Source of the DNA: Oscillospiraceae bacterium
Lineage (GTDB): Bacteria; Bacillota; Clostridia; Oscillospirales; Ruminococcaceae
Assembly (NCBI GenBank): GCA_017828835.1
Contig: JAGAEK010000193.1
Location: 1 to 13,470 of the forward strand
DNA: 13,470 bases
Reading direction: 5' to 3'
Below, piece by piece: positions 7,937 through 13,470 of the stretch; the stretch's first letter is position 1; each line of letters starts with the position of its first letter. Under the pieces are notes generated by a model, which ran no database searches, was not told the origin of the DNA, and saw only the letters and a list, made by a program, of their open reading frames with translations. The position numbers and the translations under genes are program-made.

Positions 7937-7960
7937 AATCGGAGAGCAGAGTCTCCGATT
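7937..7960 (+). promoter_or_regulatory. Inverted repeat at the predicted transcription start (operator or 5' stem-loop)
   Basis: AATCGGAGA (7937-7945) and TCTCCGATT (7952-7960) form a perfect 9-bp inverted repeat with a 6-base centre. It begins about 5 bases after the -10 box, so it would either be bound as DNA by a repressor blocking the start, or form a hairpin at the very 5' end of the mRNA. The ribosome binding site (7974-7979) lies 13 bp beyond it and is not sequestered. No T-run follows, so it is not a terminator. Confidence 0.65.
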
Positions 7961-7986
7961 AACGGAAAAAGATAAGGAGAAGAGAT

Positions 7987-9009
7987 ATGTACGGATATAA
8001 AATGAGCGATTATGATAAAAAGGTTTACGAAACGGAATTGGCTGATTTTTTGCCTTCGAAAATTCTGGACGTTCACACGCATATATGGCTTCCGGAACAT
8101 AATCTGCAGACAAAAGCGAAGGGCTGCGTAACTTGGACGAAAATGGTCGCGGACAGCTGCAGTATCGAAGATCTGCAGCAGACTTATAAGGATATGTTCC
8201 CGGGAAAAGACGTCAGAGCGGTGATATTCGGAGATCCGACGGCGAATTACAAAGAGAATAACGTCTACGTTGCAAAGGTGGCAAAGCAGACTGGATATCC
8301 GGCTCTTTTCTGCACCGATTGGAAAATGAGCGGAGAATATCTTGAAGAGCAGGTTGAAAAGGGCGGATTTATGGGACTAAAGCCGTATCTTAACAATTCG
8401 CCGGATTATATTCCCGGAAATGAGGTAAGGATATTCGACTTTTTGACGAAGGAGCATCTTGAGGTAGCCGATAAACACGGCTGGATAGTGATGCTGCATA
8501 TTTCGCGTCCGCAGAGATTGAGAGATCCGCTGAATCTCGCGCAGATGATGGAGATTGAGGAAAAATATCCGAACGTCAAGCTGATAATCGCGCACATAGG
8601 TAGAGCTTATGCGCCGGAAGATATCGGAAACGCGTTTGAAATATTGAAAAATACTAAGAATATGATGTTCGATTTCACCGCCAATACTCAGTCGCTTGCA
8701 ATGACGGAATGTATAAAAGCAGTCGGAGTGAAGAGGTTTATGTTCGGTTCCGATATGCCGATCATAAAGATGAGGATGTACCGAGTGACCGAAAACGGAG
8801 TGTATTACAACGTTGTGCCGCGCGGACTTTACGGAGACGTTTCAACGGACTATCATATGCGTGAAACAGACGAAAAGGACGTTACAAGCTTTATGTATGA
8901 GGAGCTGAGAGCGTTCAAGAAGACCGCCGAGGAGCTGTCGCTTTCAAAGCAGGACGTTGAAGACATTATGTGCAACAACGGATGCAGACTGTTTAATTAT
9001 AAATTTTAA
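7987..9009 (+). CDS. Amidohydrolase family metal-dependent hydrolase (PF04909-like)
   Basis: A 340-residue TIM-barrel hydrolase. Metal and catalytic positions appear in order: HxH in DVHTHIW (H30, H32), H171 in MLHISRP, H203 in IIAHIGRAY and D256 in MFGSDMP. This H-x-H, H, H, D series matches amidohydrolase-2 enzymes, which hydrolyse or decarboxylate small organic acids, lactones or amides. Lactonase activity on a sugar acid or hydrolysis of an amide are both possible. AAGGAG at 7974-7979 is 7 bp before the ATG. It is first in a two-gene unit with the FGGY kinase, 24 bp apart. No signal peptide is present, so it is cytoplasmic. The middle region (about 110-165) and the C-terminal helical part show no motif that narrows the substrate. 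Confidence 0.9.
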   Translation: MYGYKMSDYDKKVYETELADFLPSKILDVHTHIWLPEHNLQTKAKGCVTWTKMVADSCSIEDLQQTYKDMFPGKDVRAVIFGDPTANYKENNVYVAKVAKQTGYPALFCTDWKMSGEYLEEQVEKGGFMGLKPYLNNSPDYIPGNEVRIFDFLTKEHLEVADKHGWIVMLHISRPQRLRDPLNLAQMMEIEEKYPNVKLIIAHIGRAYAPEDIGNAFEILKNTKNMMFDFTANTQSLAMTECIKAVGVKRFMFGSDMPIIKMRMYRVTENGVYYNVVPRGLYGDVSTDYHMRETDEKDVTSFMYEELRAFKKTAEELSLSKQDVEDIMCNNGCRLFNYKF

Positions 9010-9033
9010 ATTATCCGGCTCGGAGGTAAAGAG

Positions 9034-10482
9034 ATGAGATACGTAATAGGGCTTGACATAGGGACCACGGGAACGAAAGCGCTTTTGATAGAGGAAAACG
9101 GGACCGTCGCGGGAGAAGGTTATAAAGAATATGATCTTTTGAGTCCTGCGCCGGGAATATTCGAGCAGGACGCGGAGGACTGGTGGGACGCTGCGAAATA
9201 CGCGGTCAGAAAAGCGACCGAGGGTATAGACAAAAAAGAAGTCGCGGCTATAGGACTTTCAACGCAGGGTGCGAGTTGTCTCGCAGTCGACGAAAACTTC
9301 AAGCCTCTGTGCCGGGTTATATCCTGGATGGACAGCAGAGCGAAAGAAGAGGCTGATATAATTGCTGAAAAGCTCGGCGGAGAAAGCGTCTATAAAAAGA
9401 GCGGCTGGAGAGTATCGCCGACGCTTGACGCAGAGAAAGTGCTTTGGATGAAGAGAAATAATAAAGACGTCTTCAAAAAAGCGGCGTCGTTCGTATCCAC
9501 GATCGAATATATCAACTTCAAACTTACCGGCGAGAACGTCATAGATCCGACGAATGCGGCGATAAGACAGATGCTTGACATAAGGACCGGCAAATGGGAC
9601 AAAGAGATACTTGACGTTATCGGGATCGACGAAAAAAGGCTTCCGACCGTTGAAAAGACCGGAGCGAAAGTCGGAAATCTGACGGCAAAAGCGGCTGACG
9701 AACTCGGACTGACCTCGGACGTCGCCGTTTATAACGGCGCTCACGATCAATATTGTGCGTCTTTGGGCAGCGGAGCGACGGAAATCGGAGATATGCTTTT
9801 GGCGACAGGTACGACTTGGGTAACGCTCGGAATAACGTCGGAGCCGCTTTATACGGAATCGTTTATCGCGCCGGGTATACATCCTGCCGGAGGATACGGT
9901 GCGATGGCGTCTTTGGTAAGTGCGGGATCCGCGTTGAAATGGTATAAAAATATTATAGACGGAGATTTCAAAACTATCGATAAAGAAGTTGAGAAGAGAA
10001 AAGATTCCGCAAAAACATTGCTTTTTTACCCGTATCTTGCCGGCGCGGGATTCCCGCATAATAGCCCGGAAGGTAAGGCGGAGATAAAAGGGCTCGAAAT
10101 GCGGCACGATAAATATGATATTGCGAGAGCGCTTATGGAGGGCGTCTGTTTCGAGGCAAAAGCGGCGCTTGACGAGTTTGATAAGCATAATATGCCGGTC
10201 AAACGCCTTATGATGACGGGCGGAGCGGCGAAAAGCGTCGTTTGGAGCGCGATGGTCGGATATATAAGCGGCTGCGAGATATGGAGGACGAGTCAAAGTG
10301 AAAACTGCTGTATCGGAGCGGCGCTTATAGCGGGAGTGAACTGCGGAATATTCGGAAACTACAAAGAGGGCTGCGGTCTGATATCACAGCCGGTGAAGCT
10401 TGAGACGCCTGATGAGGAAATGTACGGATATTATAAAGAAAAACTCGAGCTTTACAGACAAAACGGACGGTATTATAAATAG
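9034..10482 (+). CDS. FGGY-family carbohydrate kinase (xylulokinase-like)
   Basis: A 482-residue kinase with the two actin-like domains of the FGGY family. Residues 7-15 read LDIGTTGTK (ATP phosphate loop). ISWMDSRA near 96-103 corresponds to the substrate-binding 'W-x-D-x-R' block. GAHDQY at 236-241 holds the likely catalytic base D238, followed by the second phosphate motif around LLATGTTW (256-262). MMTGGAAKSVVWSAM near 393-407 is the adenosine-binding motif. All are intact and the length is normal, so it should phosphorylate a ketose, polyol or sugar acid. Xylulose is the most common annotation but the substrate cannot be read from these motifs. CGGAGG precedes the ATG with good spacing. 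It is co-transcribed with the amidohydrolase and followed by a hairpin at 10494. Confidence 0.92.
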   Translation: MRYVIGLDIGTTGTKALLIEENGTVAGEGYKEYDLLSPAPGIFEQDAEDWWDAAKYAVRKATEGIDKKEVAAIGLSTQGASCLAVDENFKPLCRVISWMDSRAKEEADIIAEKLGGESVYKKSGWRVSPTLDAEKVLWMKRNNKDVFKKAASFVSTIEYINFKLTGENVIDPTNAAIRQMLDIRTGKWDKEILDVIGIDEKRLPTVEKTGAKVGNLTAKAADELGLTSDVAVYNGAHDQYCASLGSGATEIGDMLLATGTTWVTLGITSEPLYTESFIAPGIHPAGGYGAMASLVSAGSALKWYKNIIDGDFKTIDKEVEKRKDSAKTLLFYPYLAGAGFPHNSPEGKAEIKGLEMRHDKYDIARALMEGVCFEAKAALDEFDKHNMPVKRLMMTGGAAKSVVWSAMVGYISGCEIWRTSQSENCCIGAALIAGVNCGIFGNYKEGCGLISQPVKLETPDEEMYGYYKEKLELYRQNGRYYK

Positions 10483-10493
10483 GCGAAAAAAGA

Positions 10494-10524
10494 CAAGGGA
10501 CGCGAATTTGATTCGCGTCCCTTG
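10494..10524. terminator. Terminator hairpin between convergent genes
   Basis: A perfect 13-bp stem, CAAGGGACGCGAA (10494-10506) and TTCGCGTCCCTTG (10512-10524), with a 5-base loop. The minus-strand reading runs into TCTTTTTT, so it is a clear terminator for the FKBP lipoprotein gene ending at 10554. The plus-strand side has no T-run; termination of the kinase transcript there would rest on the stem alone. Confidence 0.85.
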
Positions 10525-10553
10525 CGCATAGAGGTCATATCTTGAAAATTCGA

Positions 10554-11591
10554 TCAGTCAGTTTCGGCTGCGGAATCGTCAACGAGGACCGCGGTGGTCG
10601 TTTGAATGAGAAAATCGGTGACTTCATCCATCATAAGAGCGGTTTTGAGAGAATCTTTACCGTAATCCTTTTCGAATAATTTTGTGTCGGTATAGCTGTA
10701 ATATTCGGCATAGTCGGCAAGACCCTGCTTATATTCTTCATCGGAAAGGGTGATATCCTCGGTCCTTGCAATCTTATACATTATCATTTCGACCTGGACC
10801 ATTTGCTGTGCATAAGAAGCGGCATAGGAATCAAACTGTTCCGCGGTCACGCCGAGATAGGCGGAAAGTATGGTGTTGAGATCGATACCGGAATAATAAT
10901 TTTCATAAGAACTGTAATAATAATCCTTATAATATTTCATTTCTTTTTCGGGATACTTTATAACGGCGGAGTTGTTTGTCAGATAGCTCCAGATGTTGTT
11001 ATAGTTGACATAGGATTTGAGCAGAGCGTCTTTATAATCAGCGACCGTGTCGAATCCGAAATTCGTTTTTACGAGTTCATCGGTGAGCTCGGGATAAGTT
11101 ACCGATTTCAGCGCAGTGATCTCTATCGTGAAGATCGCGGCTTTACCGGCGTAATCGGGGTTATTGGAATATTCCTCCGGGAAAGTTACCGGTATATCAA
11201 ATTCGCCGTCCTCAACGGTGTGGCCGACGATGGCGTCTTCGAATCCGGGAATGAAGTTGCCTTCACCGAGTATAAAGTTCGATTTTGTTCCGGTACCGCC
11301 GCTGAAAGCTTCTTCTTCACCTTCAAAACGTCCTGAATATTTGATGCTGATCGTGTCGCCCAAGGCGGCTCCGCGGTCCGTGATATCAGTCTCGATCTTA
11401 AGTTCGCTGATATCCGACTGGATCTCGGAATCAAAATTCGACTGAGGCACCTCGATCACGATGTTTTTATAATCGGGAACGGAAATATACTCCGAAAGAT
11501 CATAATTATAATCAGGAGACTTAGAGCCGCAGCCGGTGAAAATTACACCGAATGCAATAATAACGGCGAGTAAGAGAGCTGTTTTTTTCAT
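10554..11591 (-). CDS. Surface lipoprotein with FKBP and trigger-factor-like C-terminal domains (peptidyl-prolyl isomerase)
   Basis: 345 residues. The N-terminus MKKTALLLAVIIAFG followed by VIFTGCG is a lipoprotein signal peptide with lipidated C21. An FKBP-type domain spans about 75-165 (GDTISIKYSGRFEGE, FILGEGNFIPGFEDAI, then VTFPEEY). From about 166 a trigger-factor-like C-terminal region follows (YPELTDELVKTNFGFDTVADYK... LFEKDYGKDSLKTALM). The ribosome-binding N-terminal domain of trigger factor is absent, replaced by the lipid anchor, so it should help fold exported proteins at the outer membrane face. The frame extends upstream to 11627, but ATG at 11591 gives the signal peptide; its binding site (GGAA, 7 bp upstream) is weak. 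The tail ends VDDSAAETD. It diverges from the solute-binding lipoprotein gene. Confidence 0.9.
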   Translation of the reverse strand: MKKTALLLAVIIAFGVIFTGCGSKSPDYNYDLSEYISVPDYKNIVIEVPQSNFDSEIQSDISELKIETDITDRGAALGDTISIKYSGRFEGEEEAFSGGTGTKSNFILGEGNFIPGFEDAIVGHTVEDGEFDIPVTFPEEYSNNPDYAGKAAIFTIEITALKSVTYPELTDELVKTNFGFDTVADYKDALLKSYVNYNNIWSYLTNNSAVIKYPEKEMKYYKDYYYSSYENYYSGIDLNTILSAYLGVTAEQFDSYAASYAQQMVQVEMIMYKIARTEDITLSDEEYKQGLADYAEYYSYTDTKLFEKDYGKDSLKTALMMDEVTDFLIQTTTAVLVDDSAAETD

Positions 11592-11648
11592 AAAATCATT
11601 CCAATCATATTTTTTGTGTAAAAACAATTTTCACACGTTATGTATATA

Positions 11649-11677
11649 TTTATACCACAAGCTGAATAAAAAATAAA
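11649..11677 (-). promoter_or_regulatory. Weak candidate promoter of the FKBP lipoprotein gene
   Basis: On the minus strand, TATAAA (plus 11649-11654) with TTTATT 17 bp upstream (plus 11672-11677). The -35 box is poor. The whole gap 11628-11760 is very AT-rich, which makes chance matches likely. It also has a short inverted repeat TTGAAT/ATTCAA at 11720-11725 and 11738-11743, of unknown meaning. Confidence 0.3.
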
Positions 11678-11761
11678 GTGCAAAAATCAAATTTTATAAA
11701 TTTATTATATTTTCTTATCTTGAATAAAACTTAAATAATTCAAAATTGATAAAAAAAGTGA

Positions 11762-11791
11762 TTGCGTAAGACGGAAAAAGTTTGTTATAAT
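11762..11791 (+). promoter_or_regulatory. Predicted promoter of the solute-binding lipoprotein gene
   Basis: TTGCGT (11762-11767), an 18-bp spacer and a perfect TATAAT (11786-11791), preceded by AT-rich sequence that could act as an UP element. The predicted start is near 11798, giving a short leader of under 30 bases with AAAGGGG (11811-11817) 8 bp before the ATG. Confidence 0.65.
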
Positions 11792-11825
11792 AAGGATTAC
11801 AGAAAACCGAAAAGGGGTTAAGGAT

Positions 11826-13235
11826 ATGAATAAGATCATCAGGAAATTTTTAGTCGGTATCTTGGCTGTTTCCGTACTGTTCGGAGCGGCGGGGTGCGGA
11901 GAAGATATAATTTCGGAAAGTTCAAAAGAAAGCGAAGAGGAAAGCAGCGAAATTTCCGAAAGCTCCGTATCCGAGATCTCCGTATCCGAGATCTCGATGC
12001 CTGAGGTGATCCAGAAAAACAGATTGACGGTATACGTGTATGAAGATAAAGACACAGAGGGATTTTGGAGCGCAGTCGCCGAAGAATATGAAAAGATCGA
12101 GGAAAGGATCGAAGTTGAAATAATCGCCGATGAAAATATCGCGTCGAAAGTAAGGAGCGATATCCTTTCCGGCAAAATACCCGACGTTATATATCTTCCT
12201 TCAAACGATACCTCGGGAGTTACGAAAGCGCTGATAGCGGACAAGGCTCTTGCCGATATTTCCGACGTGATTGAAAAAATCTCAGACAGTACCGCAAAGG
12301 GTGCGGTCGACGGACTTTTTTCAAAACCTTACGGTACGGACAAAAATTATATTGCACCGTTCGGATGTAAAATCGGAGGGATTTGGTATAACGCGGCGGC
12401 TTTTTCAGAGGATTTTGAGTTTTCGGGAAGTATAGACGATTTTGAGGGCCTTGCAAGCGGACTTAAAAAGGGTGAAAATCTGATCGCGTTTGCGGGAGAA
12501 GAATTCAAAAGTCTCAAAAGTATCGTTGCACCGATAATTTATATGAGTGCCGGCAAAAATGCTTGCGATGCGGTCTACGATATAACCAAGAGCGTTTGGA
12601 AAGATGAGAACGTATCGAACGCGATAAATACGATATATTCATTTGCGAGCAAAAAAACCGTGTCGGCAACGTCCGTCGAATACGATGAAGCCGACGTCGT
12701 CTGGGCTATAGCAAGAGGAGATGCGGCTTTCGGTATACTTACGGATGCGGAAGCGGCGTATTCGAAAGCGGTCGAGAGATACGGAACGCCGAACGTTGAG
12801 GCAACGGAAAAAGACAAAGAATTTTCCGAAAATCTCAAAGCGATGCGTCTGACGAGACTTAACACTCCGACGGTAGGGGACGGAGAGCGTGTGGTTTTCG
12901 CGGAGATGGGAGCAGTCTATATACCGCTTGAATCGAAAAATATTGAGCCGGCGAAAAGATTCATAGAATTTCTTTACAGTGATACGGTAAAGGAAATATC
13001 GGCAGAAAAAGGAATATACGCTCCTGCGAAAGAAATCGTCGGAGAAAACGAAATTATATATTGTTACCGTCTTCCGATGATGCTTGGAGCAACGGACGAT
13101 TTCGAGAACATTTTCTATGAAAATATCGCAAATCTTTTGAACGGAAAAACGACGGTAAAGGCAGTTATCGAAAATATGACGACGGCTTCGGGCGCGCTTG
13201 AAGGGTATAAAATAAAATCAAATTTAAAAAAATGA
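11826..13235 (+). CDS. Extracellular solute-binding lipoprotein (ABC importer family 1-like)
   Basis: 469 residues. The start MNKIIRKFLVGILAVSVLFG followed by AAGC is a lipoprotein signal peptide with C24 as the lipidated residue. Residues about 28-60 form a Ser/Glu-rich flexible linker with a short repeat (SVSEI twice). The rest resembles carbohydrate-type solute-binding proteins: LTVYVYEDKDTEGFWSAVAE as the first strand and helix, then SDILSGKIPDVIYLPS, a central IGGIWYNAAAF, and the late GAVYIPLESKNIEPAKRFIEFLYS, which is the usual 'AA..FI.FL.S' helix. It should bind a sugar or peptide outside the cell and deliver it to an ABC permease. No permease or ATPase gene follows, so the partner must be elsewhere. 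It diverges from the FKBP lipoprotein gene. Ligand specificity cannot be told from the sequence. Confidence 0.88.
   Translation: MNKIIRKFLVGILAVSVLFGAAGCGEDIISESSKESEEESSEISESSVSEISVSEISMPEVIQKNRLTVYVYEDKDTEGFWSAVAEEYEKIEERIEVEIIADENIASKVRSDILSGKIPDVIYLPSNDTSGVTKALIADKALADISDVIEKISDSTAKGAVDGLFSKPYGTDKNYIAPFGCKIGGIWYNAAAFSEDFEFSGSIDDFEGLASGLKKGENLIAFAGEEFKSLKSIVAPIIYMSAGKNACDAVYDITKSVWKDENVSNAINTIYSFASKKTVSATSVEYDEADVVWAIARGDAAFGILTDAEAAYSKAVERYGTPNVEATEKDKEFSENLKAMRLTRLNTPTVGDGERVVFAEMGAVYIPLESKNIEPAKRFIEFLYSDTVKEISAEKGIYAPAKEIVGENEIIYCYRLPMMLGATDDFENIFYENIANLLNGKTTVKAVIENMTTASGALEGYKIKSNLKK
11963..11992 (+). repeat. 15-bp tandem repeat, two copies, in the lipoprotein linker
   Basis: CTCCGTATCCGAGAT occurs at 11963-11977 and again at 11978-11992 without a mismatch, and the next bases begin a third copy (CTC). 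The unit is a whole number of codons (SVSEI), so gain or loss by slippage would change linker length without a frameshift. Confidence 0.9.
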
Positions 13236-13244
13236 AAAATACTA

Positions 13245-13273
13245 TTGATTACGGCACAAAGATATAGTATAAT
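13245..13273 (+). promoter_or_regulatory. Predicted sigma-70-type promoter in the terminal non-coding region
   Basis: TTGATT (13245-13250), a 17-bp spacer and a perfect TATAAT (13268-13273), starting 9 bp after the stop codon of the solute-binding protein. The predicted start near 13280 falls in the stem of a terminator-like hairpin. No gene with a ribosome binding site follows in the window. Confidence 0.6.
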
Positions 13274-13276
13274 AAC

Positions 13277-13303
13277 AAAGCTGTCTGTAGCAGATGGCTT
13301 TTT
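13277..13303 (+). terminator. Terminator-like hairpin with T-run
   Basis: AAAGCTGTCTG (13277-13287), loop TAG, and CAGATGGCTTT (13291-13301) pair over 11 positions with two G-T pairs, followed by a five-T run (13299-13303, overlapping the stem end). It is the only terminator candidate for the solute-binding gene ending at 13235. It overlaps the start site of the promoter just upstream. Confidence 0.65.
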
Positions 13304-13470
13304 GGGCTCGTGGCTCAGCTGGGAGCACGAAGGACATCTTTACACACCCCCACAAATTTTGATTTACTTTTCGTTTCAAAATTTCGGCGCCTCCACCGCT
13401 TCGCGCTGTCGGCGCACGGTTGATAAAATCAACCCCGCCCGAACACCGCATTTCGTTATTTTGTTAACGC
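13304..13470. repeat. Non-coding structured segment, probable dispersed repeat with tRNA-like 5' start
   Basis: No credible gene is seen. Bases 13304-13326 resemble the first third of a tRNA: GGGCTCG as acceptor strand, TG, then GCTC-AGCTGG-GAGC as a D-arm with conserved A and GG. The D-loop lacks two usual bases, and there is no pairing anticodon arm, no T-arm and no 3' acceptor half, so it is not a working tRNA. The same bases can form a bulged hairpin (CGTG-G-CTC / GAG-CACG, 13309-13329). Two further perfect inverted repeats follow: AAATTTTGA/TCAAAATTT (13354-13362 and 13376-13384) and GGTTGAT/ATCAACC (13418-13424 and 13428-13434). I recall similar text following genes in other Clostridia, but this is memory and not a search. 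The window ends inside or just after it. Confidence 0.5.

Noticed and set aside
7937..7960. Riboswitch or attenuator before the amidohydrolase gene
   Set aside because: The leader is only about 48 bases with a single hairpin, no terminator T-run and no competing fold, too small for a known riboswitch aptamer plus platform.
6857..8113. Minus-strand open frame of 418 codons across the TIM-barrel gene and the next promoter region
   Set aside because: It is antisense to two motif-rich enzymes and runs through a terminator and a promoter; no family features were seen.
9259..10296. Minus-strand open frame of 345 codons inside the FGGY kinase gene
   Set aside because: Antisense to a kinase with all motifs intact; the peptide is Arg/Phe-rich and resembles no family.
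13304..13380. A functional tRNA gene
   Set aside because: Only the acceptor 5' strand and a shortened D-arm can be drawn; the anticodon stem does not pair and no T-arm or 3' acceptor strand follows.
13242..13451. Minus-strand open frame of 69 codons at the window end
   Set aside because: It lies across the hairpin repeats and promoter, has no ribosome binding site, and is best explained as translation of a non-coding repeat.

Overview
The window reads as a chromosomal segment of a Clostridia-type Firmicute, probably an uncultured gut or anaerobic lineage. The reasons are strong AAGGAG-type ribosome binding sites, GTG and TTG starts beside ATG, heavy use of ATA and AGA codons, GC content in the mid-40s by eye, sigma-70-like promoters in AT-rich gaps, and lipoproteins with short lipoboxes. 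No phage, transposase, CRISPR array or complete RNA gene was seen. The species cannot be named from this sequence.

Bases 1-4135 (+) hold a tight operon for a GldA/GldF/GldG-type ABC system: the C-terminal end of the ATPase (cut by the window edge), an ABC-2 permease, a GldG-like protein anchored at both ends, and a DUF4340 protein with one N-terminal membrane segment. A two-way terminator separates it from a convergent YegS/DagK-type lipid kinase gene (4238-5131, -). That gene and a small COG2426-type membrane protein gene (5249-5704, +) diverge from a 117-bp gap whose two predicted promoters have -10 boxes only 2 bp apart.

Bases 5769-10482 (+) hold four enzymes likely to act on a sugar, cyclitol or amino sugar. 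The first pair is a DegT/DnrJ-family PLP aminotransferase and a xylose-isomerase-like TIM-barrel protein, closed by a clear terminator. The second pair, with its own promoter, is a PF04909-type amidohydrolase and an FGGY kinase. An inverted repeat sits on the predicted transcription start of the second pair. The substrate is unknown, and the window shows no dehydrogenase, transporter or regulator for the pathway.

Bases 10554-13235 hold two divergent lipoprotein genes: a surface trigger-factor-like FKBP prolyl isomerase (-) and an extracellular solute-binding protein (+) with no permease genes beside it. The final 235 bp are non-coding. They carry a consensus-like promoter, a terminator hairpin at its predicted start site, a tRNA 5'-half look-alike and further inverted repeats, and look like part of a dispersed structured repeat. 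This is the least explained part of the window.
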